DNA of 64,000 nt, from assembly GCA_945910815.1 (NCBI GenBank), contig CAMDZD010000002.1:62001-126000 (forward strand), in the 5' to 3' direction. This document shows, in pieces, positions 8,663 through 18,172 of the stretch. The notes beneath the pieces were generated by a model, which saw nothing but the letters and a program-made list of their open reading frames with translations, did not search any database and was not told where the DNA came from. Origin of the DNA: an uncultured Clostridia bacterium. Lineage in GTDB: Bacteria > Bacillota > Clostridia > Oscillospirales > Ruminococcaceae. The position numbers and the translations under genes are program-made. Position 1 is the stretch's first letter. Each line of letters opens with the position of its first letter.

Positions 8663-9961
8663 TCAAATATCGTTTCTGATAATATCCTCAAGAGTTTCTT
8701 TTTTAATAACGATTCTTGATTCGCCGTTATTGATAAATACAACCGGAGGCTTAGGGATTCTGTTGTAGTTTGATGACATTGAGTAATTGTATGCACCTGT
8801 TGCACATACGGCAATAATATCGCCTGATTCCGCATGCTGTAACGGCATATTCTCACCGATTAAGTCACCGCTTTCACAGCACTTTCCGGCAATTGTAACC
8901 TTTTCGTTTCTTGGTTCGGAAGCCTTGTTTGCAACTATTGCCTCATATTCTGACTGATAAAGAATATATCTCGGATTGTCGCACATACCGCCGTCTATTG
9001 ATATATATGTACGGATATCCGGGATTTCCTTTCTTGCACCGACAGTATAGAGAGTAATTCCGGCAGGACTTGCAATTGAACGACCGGGTTCTATAAGTAT
9101 AAACGGGAGATTTATTTCAAGCTCCTTACAGCATTTATGAACAGTTTCGGAAACTCTTTCCATATATGTTTCATACGGAACAGGGTCATGTGATTCAAGG
9201 TATTTTATACCGAATCCACCGCCGAGATTAAGTTCCTTTACTTCAAAGCCGAGTTCATTTTTAATTTTTGCGATGAATTTCAGCATTACTTCAGAGGCAG
9301 TTTCAAAGGGTTCTATATCGAAAATCTGTGAACCGATATGACAGTGCAGACCTCTTAAAATTATATTTTCGGAGTCAATAGCTTTCTTTACGGCTTCAAA
9401 GGCTTCACCGGTTTCGAGAGCAAATCCGAATTTACTGTCAATCTGACCTGTTTTTACGAAATTATGAGTATGTGCATCTATTCCGGGCTTGATTCTGAAC
9501 ATAATTTTTGCAGTGATTCCCTTTGATTTTGCAATTGCGTTAAGTTTTTCGAGTTCGGAAATATTGTCAACGATTATATGACCGATATTGTTTTCAACGG
9601 CAAATTCAAGTTCTTCATCGGTTTTGTTGTTGCCGTGGAAACAGATTTTGTCACAGTCAAAACCGGACTTTACAGCGGTATAAAGTTCGCCGATTGAAAC
9701 AACGTCAAGACCGATTCCTTCCTCTTTCATAATTCTGCACATTTCCTTACAGCAGAATGCCTTGCTTGCATAGCATACAAGACCGTTTCCGCCATAGAAT
9801 TTGTCGATACTGGACTTAAAGCTTCTGCATGCTTTTCTGATAAGCTGTTCGTCCATTACATAAAGAGGCGTTCCATATTTTTTGGCAAGCTCAACGGTAT
9901 CAATACCGCCTGCTGTTAGATGTCCCTTTTCGTTTACTGATAAGTTTTCAGATACAAACAT
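8663..9961 (-). CDS. lysA: Diaminopimelate decarboxylase
   Basis: A 432-residue PLP-dependent decarboxylase that converts meso-diaminopimelate to lysine, the last step of lysine synthesis. The PLP lysine lies in VCYASKAFCC. HGNNKTDEEL, FRIKPGIDAHTH, LHCHIGSQI, ELNLGGGFGIKY and LIEPGRSI follow the fold III decarboxylase order. CCESGDLIGENM is the conserved C-terminal substrate block. It is the third gene of lon-ysxC-lysA, 25 bases after ysxC, with GGAAG upstream of the ATG. Confidence 0.97.
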   Translation of the reverse strand: MFVSENLSVNEKGHLTAGGIDTVELAKKYGTPLYVMDEQLIRKACRSFKSSIDKFYGGNGLVCYASKAFCCKEMCRIMKEEGIGLDVVSIGELYTAVKSGFDCDKICFHGNNKTDEELEFAVENNIGHIIVDNISELEKLNAIAKSKGITAKIMFRIKPGIDAHTHNFVKTGQIDSKFGFALETGEAFEAVKKAIDSENIILRGLHCHIGSQIFDIEPFETASEVMLKFIAKIKNELGFEVKELNLGGGFGIKYLESHDPVPYETYMERVSETVHKCCKELEINLPFILIEPGRSIASPAGITLYTVGARKEIPDIRTYISIDGGMCDNPRYILYQSEYEAIVANKASEPRNEKVTIAGKCCESGDLIGENMPLQHAESGDIIAVCATGAYNYSMSSNYNRIPKPPVVFINNGESRIVIKKETLEDIIRNDI

Positions 9962-9986
9962 TTTTTTCTACTTCCTTTCGGATATT

Positions 9987-10574
9987 TTATTCATCAGCCG
10001 AGATTTCATCTATAATACTGCGTATTTCCTCAACTCCCTCGAAAGTCATTGAGGAAAAGGGTACTATGTGAATCTGGTCATAATACGGGATTTCAGTTTT
10101 CAGAGCCTCCATACGCTTTTCACGTTCTGTTTTTTTGAGCTTGTCAGCCTTTGTAAGAACTATTACGAACGGAAGTTCTGATTCAATAAGATAATTTATC
10201 ATATGAATGTCGTCAGCCGTAGGAGGGTGACGCATATCTATCAGTGAAAATACAAGTCTTATATCACGGTCGGAATTGAGGTAACCCTCTATAAGCTCCG
10301 ACCAGCGTTCCTTTTCGGATTTTGATACCTTTGCATAACCGTATCCGGGGAGGTCTGCAAAGTATATATTTTCAAGGGAATAAAAATTTATAGTAGCAGT
10401 TTTTCCGGGGACAGAACTTACTCTTGCAAGATTTTTTCTGTTGAATATCTTGTTTATAAGCGTTGACTTTCCGACATTGGAACGTCCCGCAAATGCAATT
10501 TCGATTCTGTCGCAGGGAGGTATCTGCGAAAATTTTCCGTAAGAGGCATAAAATTCAGCCTTGCTGTAATTCAT
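9987..10574 (-). CDS. ysxC: Ribosome biogenesis GTPase YsxC/EngB
   Basis: A 195-residue TRAFAC GTPase needed for assembly of the 50S subunit. The G motifs are all visible: AGRSNVGKSTLIN (G1), the ATINFY region (G2), DLPGYGYAKV (G3) and LTKADKLKK (G4). AAAGGAG is correctly spaced before the ATG. It lies 33 bases after lon; the lon-ysxC pair is conserved in Firmicutes, including Bacillus. Confidence 0.97.
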   Translation of the reverse strand: MNYSKAEFYASYGKFSQIPPCDRIEIAFAGRSNVGKSTLINKIFNRKNLARVSSVPGKTATINFYSLENIYFADLPGYGYAKVSKSEKERWSELIEGYLNSDRDIRLVFSLIDMRHPPTADDIHMINYLIESELPFVIVLTKADKLKKTEREKRMEALKTEIPYYDQIHIVPFSSMTFEGVEEIRSIIDEISADE

Positions 10575-10607
10575 TTTTTAACTGTCTCCTTTACTTTTGA
10601 ATTTTAT

Positions 10608-12941
10608 CTATTTTGCAAGGGCGGTATCGAGAACCTGTTCAATATTTTCAGCGTAAACAAAATTTACTGCATTTTTTACAACGTCATCGACTTCCTCAAG
10701 GTCAGGCTTATTGTCAGCAGGAATTATAACCGTTTTTATATCAGCTTTATATGCAGCCATAGTCTTTTCCTTAAGTCCTCCTATCGGAAGAACTTTTCCG
10801 TGAAGTGTAATTTCGCCCGTCATAGCAACATCTGAACGAACCGGTATTCCGGAAAGAGCTGATACAAGAGCAGTCGCCATAGTAACTCCGGCAGAAGGGC
10901 CGTCCTTCGGCACAGCACCCTCGGGAGCGTGAATGTGAATGTCATTTTCTTTATAAAAATCTGGATTTATGTTATATTTTTCCGCAATGCTCCTTGTATA
11001 GCTTACAGCAAGCTTTGCACTTTCTTTCATAACATCTCCTAGAGAGCCTGTAACCTCAACAGTACCCTTTCCCTTAAGAATAAGAACTTCGAGAGGCATT
11101 AAAACTCCTCCGACAGAAGTCCACGCAAGACCGTTTACTATTCCGACCTGATTCTGCTTTGATTTAAGGTCGGCAAGATATTTGTATGAACCGAGAAAGT
11201 CCTTAAGGTTATCAGATTTTATATTTACTTTCTTTGCATCTCCTGAAGCAATTATTCTTGCGGATTTTCTGCAAAGAGATGAAATATATCTTTCAAGACC
11301 TCTGACTCCTGCCTCTCTTGTATAGTATGCAATTACATCATGCACAGCATCATCGGAAATTTTAATCTGTGAGGCTTTAAGGCCGTTTTCCTTAATCTGT
11401 TTTGGAATAAGGTGTTCCTTTGCAATATGGAATTTTTCTTCGGCAGTATAGCTTGTAAGCTCAATTACTTCCATACGGTCAAGGAGAGGCTGTGGAATTG
11501 CGGAAGTATTGTTTGCAGTAGTAATAAATACAGCTTTGCTCAAATCAAACGGAACTTCTATAAAATGGTCGCAGAAAGCGTTATTCTGTTCGCTGTCGAG
11601 AACCTCAAGCATAGCTGCCGAGGGGTCACCTTTTATATTACTGCTTAACTTATCGATTTCATCAAAAAGAATCAGCGGATTTGCAGTTCCTGCCTGAATA
11701 AGAGCATTTATAATTCTTCCGGGCATAGCTCCGACGTAAGTTTTTCTGTGACCTCTTATTTCGGATTCATCATTGACACCGCCGAGAGATACTCTTGCAT
11801 ATTTTCTTCCCATAGCCTTTGCAAGTGATTTTGCTATTGAAGTTTTTCCGATTCCGGGAGGGCCTGCAAGACAGATAATCTGTCCCTTTACATTCGGATT
11901 AAGCATATGCACGGCAATATATTCGAGAATGCGTTCCTTTACTTTTTTAAGTCCGTAATGCTCCTTATTGAGAATTTCCTCTGATTTCTGCATAGAAATT
12001 TTTGACTTTGAATATTTTCCCCAGGGCAGGTCAAGGCAGGTATCAAGATAGTTTTTAATCACAAATGATTCCTGTGATGCGGGGCTCATTTTTAAAAGCT
12101 TGTCAGCTTCCTTCAAAAGCTTTTCACGGCTTTTTTCATCGATTTTAAGATTATCTATTCTTGAAATATAATCAATGACTTCATCTGAATCACTTTCGCC
12201 GAGCTGTTCCTGAATGACTCTCATCTGTTCACGCAGGAAGTATTCTTTCTGACCTTTATCAATATTTTCCTTTGTCTGCTGATTTATCTGATTTTCAATT
12301 TCAAGTATTTCATTTTCATTTGAAAGCGATGCAAGAAGTATTGAAAGCTTTCCGATTATGGAACTTTCTTCAAGGAGCATCTGCTTGTCACGGTATTCGA
12401 GATTGCAGTTAAAAGCTATTTCCTCAAAGAGCTTTATCGGAGATTCCTCACAGAGAACTGATGTTATAAGCTCCTTCGGCATTCTCTCAAAGTAAGAGCT
12501 GTAACGTTCAAATTCATCTTTAAGCGAACGCATAAGGGCTTCGGTTTCGCAGTGGTCAGGAGTTGTCTTTGAATAATTCGGGAGTCTTTTGACCTTTGCA
12601 GACATTACTTCTCCGTCATCTTCAAAATCAACGATTTCCGCACGGTACATTCCCTCAATAAGGACTTTCATAATGTGACTGTCAGGCATTTTAAGAACCT
12701 GTCTTATTTCGGCAACGACTCCTATATTATACAAGTCCTTTCTTTCAGGCTCATCAACTGAAATATCATTCTGTGCAACAAGAAAAATCTTACTGCCTGA
12801 TTTTATAGCTCTTTCGACAGCTTCAGTTGTTTTCTTTCTTGCGACATCGAAATGCATTACCATTTTCGGAAATGCAACCATTCCTCTCATAGCAATGGTA
12901 TAAAAAGTATTTTTCAAGTCTTTAACATTCTTTTCTTCCAT
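10608..12941 (-). CDS. lon: ATP-dependent protease Lon
   Basis: A 777-residue LonA protease that degrades misfolded and regulatory proteins in the cytoplasm. The N-terminal LON substrate domain covers about 1-200 and a coiled-coil region follows. The AAA+ module has Walker [10 protein letters not shown] and Walker [11 protein letters not shown]. The C-terminal peptidase carries the catalytic serine in [14 protein letters not shown] and the lysine in [14 protein letters not shown]. Length is typical. It heads lon-ysxC-lysA. It has a near-consensus promoter and a leader of about 90 bases with two competing hairpins. No CIRCE element is seen. Confidence 0.98.
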   Translation of the reverse strand: MEEKNVKDLKNTFYTIAMRGMVAFPKMVMHFDVARKKTTEAVERAIKSGSKIFLVAQNDISVDEPERKDLYNIGVVAEIRQVLKMPDSHIMKVLIEGMYRAEIVDFEDDGEVMSAKVKRLPNYSKTTPDHCETEALMRSLKDEFERYSSYFERMPKELITSVLCEESPIKLFEEIAFNCNLEYRDKQMLLEESSIIGKLSILLASLSNENEILEIENQINQQTKENIDKGQKEYFLREQMRVIQEQLGESDSDEVIDYISRIDNLKIDEKSREKLLKEADKLLKMSPASQESFVIKNYLDTCLDLPWGKYSKSKISMQKSEEILNKEHYGLKKVKERILEYIAVHMLNPNVKGQIICLAGPPGIGKTSIAKSLAKAMGRKYARVSLGGVNDESEIRGHRKTYVGAMPGRIINALIQAGTANPLILFDEIDKLSSNIKGDPSAAMLEVLDSEQNNAFCDHFIEVPFDLSKAVFITTANNTSAIPQPLLDRMEVIELTSYTAEEKFHIAKEHLIPKQIKENGLKASQIKISDDAVHDVIAYYTREAGVRGLERYISSLCRKSARIIASGDAKKVNIKSDNLKDFLGSYKYLADLKSKQNQVGIVNGLAWTSVGGVLMPLEVLILKGKGTVEVTGSLGDVMKESAKLAVSYTRSIAEKYNINPDFYKENDIHIHAPEGAVPKDGPSAGVTMATALVSALSGIPVRSDVAMTGEITLHGKVLPIGGLKEKTMAAYKADIKTVIIPADNKPDLEEVDDVVKNAVNFVYAENIEQVLDTALAK

Positions 12942-12968
12942 AAAAATTCCTTTATATCTTTATCTTAC

Positions 12969-13016
12969 CTGCGAAAAATTATTTTTCAGAAATACCGTTT
13001 TCGCAGTTTCCGGTAT
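12969..13016 (-). promoter_or_regulatory. Structured lon mRNA leader with two mutually exclusive hairpins
   Basis: CTGCGAAAA (minus 13006-12998) pairs perfectly with TTTTCGCAG (12977-12969). ATACCG (13016-13011) pairs with CGGTAT (12997-12992). The two stems interleave, so only one can form without a pseudoknot. Both lie between the inferred transcript start and the lon ribosome binding site. A switch is inference only. Confidence 0.4.
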
Positions 13017-13035
13017 ATCTGAAAGGCTTTATACC

Positions 13036-13064
13036 ATTATACTATAACTTTTCTGAAAATGCAA
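13036..13064 (-). promoter_or_regulatory. Promoter of lon-ysxC-lysA
   Basis: The minus strand reads TTGCAT, 17 bases, TATAAT, about 95 bases before the lon ATG. Confidence 0.75.
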
Positions 13065-13153
13065 TAGGAAATAAGTTCTTTATTTATGATATTTTTATTA
13101 TTTTCAGAAACGTGAATACGACAATAAACGTGAAAATATATCATTGTTTTTTG

Positions 13154-13182
13154 TTGACATTCTATAATTATACTGATATAAT
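13154..13182 (+). promoter_or_regulatory. Promoter of the small alarmone synthetase gene
   Basis: TTGACA, 17 bases, TATAAT, with TGA directly before the -10 box. It is a perfect consensus with an extended -10, 38 bases before the ATG. Confidence 0.85.
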
Positions 13183-13220
13183 ATCATTATATATGACGAA
13201 AGGAAGGTTAATCTGTCATT

Positions 13221-13895
13221 ATGAATGAAAAAGAATTTTATATTGAGACAATAAAGAAATTTCCATCTATTGAAAACAAGACTGCATCTGACGTTTTTTT
13301 TGAATTTCTCCAGTTACAGCACCTTTACAGCTCCGCAATAGATATTGTTACAACACAGCTCAATATTCTTGACAACGAATTCAGTGTTAAGTTTCAGAGA
13401 AATCCCATACATAATATTGAAAGCAGACTGAAATCCCCGCAGTCCATTATAGGAAAGCTTAATAAAAAGGGACTTCCTGTTACAACGGAATCAGCTAAAA
13501 AAAATCTGCTCGATATGGCTGGCATAAGGGTTATATGCTACTATGTAAATGACATTTATTCCATTGCCGAGCTTCTCACCTGCCACGATGAATTTATTCC
13601 GATAAAAATAAAGGATTATATCGCAAATCCAAAGGCAAGCGGTTACAGAAGCTATCATATGATTCTTAATATACCCGTTTATCTTTCAAATTCAAAACAG
13701 TATGCTCCTGTTGAAATTCAGATACGCACTATTGCTATGGATTTCTGGGCAAGCCTTGAACATCAGCTCAAATATAAGACAAATAACACCGTTTCAAAGG
13801 AACTCGCCGAGGAACTCCGCAAATGTGCTGATACAATATCCGAAACCGATATGAAAATGCAGAATATTTTCAATCAGCTGAATGAACTGGAATAA
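13221..13895 (+). CDS. relQ: GTP pyrophosphokinase, small alarmone synthetase (RelQ/YjbM type)
   Basis: A 224-residue protein consisting of one RelA/SpoT synthetase domain. It makes (p)ppGpp by transferring pyrophosphate from ATP to GDP or GTP. Visible motifs are the SRLKSPQSIIGKL, MAGIRVICYYVNDIY and SGYRSYHMIL blocks, and APVEIQIRTIAMDFWASLEHQLKYK with its conserved glutamate. It lacks the HD hydrolase, TGS and ACT domains of long Rel enzymes. AAAGGAAGG lies upstream of the ATG. The gene is monocistronic under a very strong promoter. RelQ versus RelP cannot be settled by eye. Confidence 0.92.
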   Translation: MNEKEFYIETIKKFPSIENKTASDVFFEFLQLQHLYSSAIDIVTTQLNILDNEFSVKFQRNPIHNIESRLKSPQSIIGKLNKKGLPVTTESAKKNLLDMAGIRVICYYVNDIYSIAELLTCHDEFIPIKIKDYIANPKASGYRSYHMILNIPVYLSNSKQYAPVEIQIRTIAMDFWASLEHQLKYKTNNTVSKELAEELRKCADTISETDMKMQNIFNQLNELE

Positions 13896-13912
13896 AAATT
13901 TTTCATTTCCCC

Positions 13913-13941
13913 TTGAAATTATTTGTTTTCTGCGTTATAAT
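13913..13941 (+). promoter_or_regulatory. Promoter of proC
   Basis: TTGAAA, 17 bases, TATAAT, 36 bases before the preferred proC start. Confidence 0.75.
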
Positions 13942-13977
13942 ATATTCAGAATATTTTTTTGAAAGGTGTCTTTTAAA

Positions 13978-14784
13978 ATGCAGGAAAAAATAAATATTGG
14001 TTTTATCGGTGCAGGAAATATGGGTTCTGCCATTATGAAAGGTATTGCAAAAAGCAGTATGGAAAATATACAGCTTTTCGCTTTCGACAAGCTCTCATCA
14101 AAAACTGATGAACTTAAAAAATACGGCGTTGAAATCTGTTCTTGCGAAAACGAAATCGTTGAAAAATGCAAGTACGTTTTCCTTGCCGTAAAGCCTCAGG
14201 GTATCGAAGAAGTTCTCAATACTATTTCCGGAAAGATTTCCGCCGATACTATTATAGTATCAATTGTTGCCGGAATTTCCGACGAATACATAGTTTCAAA
14301 GACAATTCCGAATGCTAAGGTTATTTTGGTTATGCCTAACACTCCCCTTCTGCTTGGTGAGGGTGCTTCTGCATTATCCAGAAACGACAGCGTTTCCGAT
14401 GACGAATTCAAGCTTATATGCGATATTTTTGCCGTATGCGGTAAAATTGCGGTAATTCCTAAAAACAAAATGAAGGAAATTATTGCCGTAAACAGCAGTA
14501 GTCCCGCATTCATCTATCTTTTCGCAAAGGGATTTATTGAATACGGTGAAAAAGCCGGTATCGATTCCGATGCCGTAAAGAATATGTTCGCACAGGCTCT
14601 TATAGGCTCTGCAAAGATGATTACCGATTCCGGTTATACTATCGATGAGCTTATTAAAATGGTATCTTCTCCGGGTGGAACTACTCTTGCAGGTCTTGAC
14701 GCTCTCTATGAGGGAAAACTCACCGATACTGTTAATGACGCCTGCGAAAGATGTACAAAGCGTGCCTATGAGCTTTCAAAATAA
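13978..14784 (+). CDS. proC: Pyrroline-5-carboxylate reductase
   Basis: A 268-residue NAD(P)H-dependent reductase that makes proline from pyrroline-5-carboxylate. The Rossmann glycine motif is FIGAGNMGSAIMKGI. VFLAVKPQGIEEVL, VMPNTPLLLGEGASAL and the C-terminal VSSPGGTTLAGLDALYEG signature identify the family. The ORF track starts at a GTG (13966) that lies inside the ribosome binding site GAAAGGTG. The ATG at 13978, eleven bases after GAAAGG, is the better start. Confidence 0.96.
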   Translation: MQEKINIGFIGAGNMGSAIMKGIAKSSMENIQLFAFDKLSSKTDELKKYGVEICSCENEIVEKCKYVFLAVKPQGIEEVLNTISGKISADTIIVSIVAGISDEYIVSKTIPNAKVILVMPNTPLLLGEGASALSRNDSVSDDEFKLICDIFAVCGKIAVIPKNKMKEIIAVNSSSPAFIYLFAKGFIEYGEKAGIDSDAVKNMFAQALIGSAKMITDSGYTIDELIKMVSSPGGTTLAGLDALYEGKLTDTVNDACERCTKRAYELSK

Positions 14785-14858
14785 CTGATTTTCTTCTGCA
14801 TTAATCCTTAATGTCGGGCATATAATTTTTTTATAGACGATGAAAGGATTGATGTAAA

Positions 14859-15428
14859 ATGACTAACCCAAAAAACAGGACGTTCTTTATATGTATGACT
14901 GTTGCTCTTGCTGTCGGAATACTTATCGGCAGTTTAACTGCCGTTTCCGACGGATTTCCGAAAGATTCACCGCTTGCAAACCAGTATGTCTCACCTCTTT
15001 TCAGCGGAAATACTCTGCTTGAAATATTCAGAAATACTTTTCTTTCGACAGGCGGTATTCTTGCGGTAATATTCTGCACGGGATTTTTTGCAGTGGGACA
15101 GCCTTTTTCATTGATTATGCTGATTTACAGGGGATTCGGCATAGGATTTTCAACGGCTTTTACATATATGGCTTTCGGGAAAAGCGGATTTTATATCACT
15201 ATGCTGTTTATAGTTCCGAAAATCCTCGCAACTTCAGTTATAATTATGCTTGCCGTAAGAGAATCCCTGAGGCTTTCAAATATAATCTACGGATATATTT
15301 TCAGAGAAGCGGTTCAGGAAAATATGGGAAAATACATTCGGCTTTACTGCTTTAAATTTATAGTTCTGATTCTGCTTGCTTTAATAACAGCCTCTGCCGA
15401 CTGTGGAATAAATTATCTTTTCGGCTGA
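14859..15428 (+). CDS. SpoIIM-like (stage II sporulation protein M family) membrane protein
   Basis: A 189-residue integral membrane protein with about five hydrophobic segments, beginning right after NPKNRTFF. RGFGIGFSTAFTYMAFG and the preceding FAVGQPFSLIMLIY are typical of SpoIIM/DUF95 proteins. In Bacillus, SpoIIM joins SpoIID and SpoIIP in peptidoglycan remodelling during forespore engulfment. The other engulfment genes are not in this window, so a sporulation role is inference only. GAAAGGATTGATG precedes the ATG. It is followed 36 bases later by a DUF624-like membrane protein gene. Confidence 0.78.
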   Translation: MTNPKNRTFFICMTVALAVGILIGSLTAVSDGFPKDSPLANQYVSPLFSGNTLLEIFRNTFLSTGGILAVIFCTGFFAVGQPFSLIMLIYRGFGIGFSTAFTYMAFGKSGFYITMLFIVPKILATSVIIMLAVRESLRLSNIIYGYIFREAVQENMGKYIRLYCFKFIVLILLALITASADCGINYLFG

Positions 15429-15464
15429 TGATGTAAAAAAATTTTTTTGTTGGGAGTGTTGAAA

Positions 15465-16379
15465 TTGGGCATATTCAGAAAAGATTATGAAAGTGCCGGC
15501 TCGGGAATTGCAAAAAATTCAGGTAAAAAGGGCGTAAAGCTTTTTTTTGAAATTCTGGGCGTAAGATTCTGGAAAATTATAGAAGTAAATCTTCTCTATT
15601 CGCTTTTTTATCTTCCCTTGCTTTTTGCATTTACTTTCTTTGCCTATGTGAATAATAAGAATATCGCTCTTATATTGGGCGGTATAATGATTGCCGTCTT
15701 TCTTGTACTCTGGGGACCTGCTACCTCGGGAGTATTCAAAATTATGAAGAATTTCGCACAGGACAAACATTCCTTTATAATGTCCGATTTTACACAGACT
15801 TTCAAGTCAAATTTCAAAAATGCGTGCATTATCGGAGTTGTTGATATTCTTCTTTTAAGCTCCATTATTGCGGGAATGTGGGTATATCCTGCTCTTGCAG
15901 AACAGACAGGCAGTAAAATTATGTATGTTTTTCTTGCGGTCAGCTTAAGCGTCGGAGTTACATTCATAATGATGAATTTCTATATGTTTCCTATGCTTGT
16001 TTCAACCGATTTGTCGCTGAAAAATATATTCAAAAATTCGTTTGCACTGATGTTTGTCGAACTTAAAAGAAACGTTTTAACCTTGCTTATAATCGGCGGA
16101 ATAGTTGCGGTTATGCTTTTTCTTATACTGTTTGTGAACTTCGCTTTTATATATATTCTGCCGTTCTTTCCGTTCGCATTCAATACTTTTCTGATATGTT
16201 TCAGAAGTTATCCCGTAATTCAGAAATATGTCATTAATCCTTACTATGAGGAAAAGGGCGAAGTCAATCCCGAACTTGAAGGAAATACAAGCTCCGAGGA
16301 AACTCTCTTTGAGGACAAGGGTGGTTCTGAAAAGCCTATCGAAAGCCGTAAAAAGAAAAAAGGAAAAACTGTTTCGTAA
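15465..16379 (+). CDS. DUF624/YesL-family membrane protein
   Basis: A membrane protein of about 304 residues with roughly six hydrophobic segments and a hydrophilic, basic C-terminal tail ending in KKKKGKTVS. The FWKIIEVNLLYSLFYLPLL and LWGPATSGVFKIMKNF blocks match YesL/DUF624 proteins, often found near carbohydrate transport genes and of unknown role. The ORF track starts at TTG 15447, but GGGAGTG lies just before TTG 15465, which gives MGIFRKDYESAG, the usual start of the family. It probably shares a transcript with the SpoIIM-like gene and ends at a clear terminator. Confidence 0.8.
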   Translation: MGIFRKDYESAGSGIAKNSGKKGVKLFFEILGVRFWKIIEVNLLYSLFYLPLLFAFTFFAYVNNKNIALILGGIMIAVFLVLWGPATSGVFKIMKNFAQDKHSFIMSDFTQTFKSNFKNACIIGVVDILLLSSIIAGMWVYPALAEQTGSKIMYVFLAVSLSVGVTFIMMNFYMFPMLVSTDLSLKNIFKNSFALMFVELKRNVLTLLIIGGIVAVMLFLILFVNFAFIYILPFFPFAFNTFLICFRSYPVIQKYVINPYYEEKGEVNPELEGNTSSEETLFEDKGGSEKPIESRKKKKGKTVS

Positions 16380-16384
16380 AAAAT

Positions 16385-16403
16385 TACCCGTCAATGACGG
16401 GTA
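16385..16403 (+). terminator. Terminator after the DUF624 gene
   Basis: TACCCGT and ACGGGTA form a seven-base stem around CAATG, followed by TTTTTTATAT. It starts six bases after the stop codon. Confidence 0.85.
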
Positions 16404-16414
16404 TTTTTTATATA

Positions 16415-17980
16415 TTACTTAAGACTTTCAAAAGCGTTTTCAATAGTTTTGTCATCGGGCTTTTTGGTGAACATACTTACAACAGGTACTATTATAAGCG
16501 AAAGTATCATAGAAAAAGCTCCGGCATTAATCGGCGAGAGAATATTTACAGGGAGATGAAGTTCTGCAATGCTCTGCTTAAGACCGTTAAATGCAGGTAT
16601 TCCGAATCCGAAAAGTATCATATGAACTATTGTGATTCCGAGTCCTGCAATAAAACTTGCCCAGCAAGATGCTGATGTGATTTTTTTTGAAAAGAGTCCG
16701 TAAAGGAAAGGTCCTAAGAATGCTCCCGACAAAGCTCCCCACGAATATGACATAAGAGTTGTTATTGAGGAATTTTTATTAAGTGCTATGATTACGGATA
16801 TTATAAGGAATATCGCAATAAGCACCCTTAAAATAAATACTTCCTTTTTTTCGGTCATATTTTTGGTGCGTGGCTTTATGAGGTCAATTGTAAGCGTTGA
16901 ACTCGATGTCAAAACGAGTGACGAAAGTGTTGAAAGCGATGCCGAAAGTACAAGCATAACAACAAGTCCTATAAGAATATCGGGAAGTGCATTGTCAAGA
17001 AGTGCGGGAACCATCGAATCAAATTCAGGTCTGCCGTTTATTACGTTTATAGGAGCTTTTCCCTCCTCGCCCGATACTGAACAGTAAAGGCGGATAAATC
17101 CTCCCATAAAATAAGAACCGCCCGCAACTACAAATGCGAATATTGTTGATATAACAGTACCCTTTGCAATAGCCTGTTCGTCCTTTATCGCATAGAATTT
17201 CTGTACCATCTGCGGAAGTCCCCACGTTCCGAGAGATGTAAGAATTACAACTCCGAAAAGATTCCAGGGGTCAGGACCAAAGACGGTATTAAGATTTTCG
17301 GTTCCCTCGATTTTTCCGAGATTTTCAAGTGCTGTTGAAAATCCTCCGGCGTGCTTTACAGTACAGTATACTACTGCTGAAATTCCCGCAAGCATTACAA
17401 TTCCCTGAATAAAGTCGTTTATTGCTGTTGCGGAATATCCTCCGAGAATTACATATACTGCCGAAAGCACTGCCATTGCAATTATTATGTATGCATATCC
17501 GTTCTCGCCGAGATTGAATGCCATACTGAAAAGCCTTGACAGTCCGTTATATACAGAGGCTGTATACGGTATCAGAAATACAAAGACGATTACTGCGGAA
17601 ACAAGCTTTAATTTCGGAGAATTAAAACGCTTTTCAAAAAATTCGGGCATTGTTTTAGCTCCGAGATGATTTGTCATAAGTCTTGTGCGTCTGCCCATTA
17701 TAATCCAGGGGAGCATACTTCCTATAACAGCGTTGCCTATTCCAATCCACGTTGCGGATATTCCGAAATTCCAGCCGAACTGTCCGGCATATCCTATAAA
17801 TACGACTGCCGAAAAATAAGATGTTCCATAGGCGAAAGCAGTAAGCCACGAACCTACATTTCTTCCGCCGAGTACAAAATCATTTACTGATTTCGTTCGC
17901 CTTACGGTGTAAAAACCTATACCAAGCATAATTATGATATAGATTATAAGAATAAAAATGGTTGATGTCTGAGTGTTCAT
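16415..17980 (-). CDS. Sodium:solute symporter (SSS family, proline/pantothenate type)
   Basis: A 521-residue transporter with about 13 membrane segments, of the SSS/SLC5 family that uses the sodium gradient to import solutes. VNDFVLGGRNVGSWLTAFAYG, TSYFSAVVFIGYAGQ and LVVMLVLSASLSTLSSLVL (the sodium-binding serine region) are characteristic. LGTWGLPQMVQKFYAIKD resembles PutP. The substrate is probably proline or a related compound, but that is a family guess. The gene is monocistronic with its own consensus promoter and diverges from nth. Confidence 0.88.
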   Translation of the reverse strand: MNTQTSTIFILIIYIIIMLGIGFYTVRRTKSVNDFVLGGRNVGSWLTAFAYGTSYFSAVVFIGYAGQFGWNFGISATWIGIGNAVIGSMLPWIIMGRRTRLMTNHLGAKTMPEFFEKRFNSPKLKLVSAVIVFVFLIPYTASVYNGLSRLFSMAFNLGENGYAYIIIAMAVLSAVYVILGGYSATAINDFIQGIVMLAGISAVVYCTVKHAGGFSTALENLGKIEGTENLNTVFGPDPWNLFGVVILTSLGTWGLPQMVQKFYAIKDEQAIAKGTVISTIFAFVVAGGSYFMGGFIRLYCSVSGEEGKAPINVINGRPEFDSMVPALLDNALPDILIGLVVMLVLSASLSTLSSLVLTSSSTLTIDLIKPRTKNMTEKKEVFILRVLIAIFLIISVIIALNKNSSITTLMSYSWGALSGAFLGPFLYGLFSKKITSASCWASFIAGLGITIVHMILFGFGIPAFNGLKQSIAELHLPVNILSPINAGAFSMILSLIIVPVVSMFTKKPDDKTIENAFESLK

Positions 17981-18042
17981 AAAAAACCTCGCTTTCTTGT
18001 AATTTACCGCTTTAATTCTTTAAAGCGACATAAAACTATTAT

Positions 18043-18071
18043 ATTATACCATTCTTTGTATTTTTTGTCAA
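18043..18071 (-). promoter_or_regulatory. Promoter of the sodium symporter gene
   Basis: The minus strand reads TTGACA, 17 bases, TATAAT: perfect consensus, 63 bases before the ATG. Confidence 0.85.
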
Positions 18072-18119
18072 TAGCTTTTTAATAATCATCAAAAAATTTT
18101 GTTCAGTTTTAAAATTCTA

Positions 18120-18148
18120 TTGTAATTTTTTTCAGTCTGTGATATAAT
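18120..18148 (+). promoter_or_regulatory. Promoter of nth-sirtuin-dtd
   Basis: TTGTAA, 17 bases, TATAAT with TGA directly before the -10 box, 25 bases before the nth ATG. Confidence 0.75.
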
Positions 18149-18172
18149 AATCAAAAACGGAGGATTTACAAA

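Noticed and set aside
12942-13100. CIRCE or CtsR operator at lon
   Set aside because: I looked for TTAGCACTC-N9-GAGTGCTAA and for a GGTCAAA direct repeat and found neither. Only the interleaved hairpins are present.
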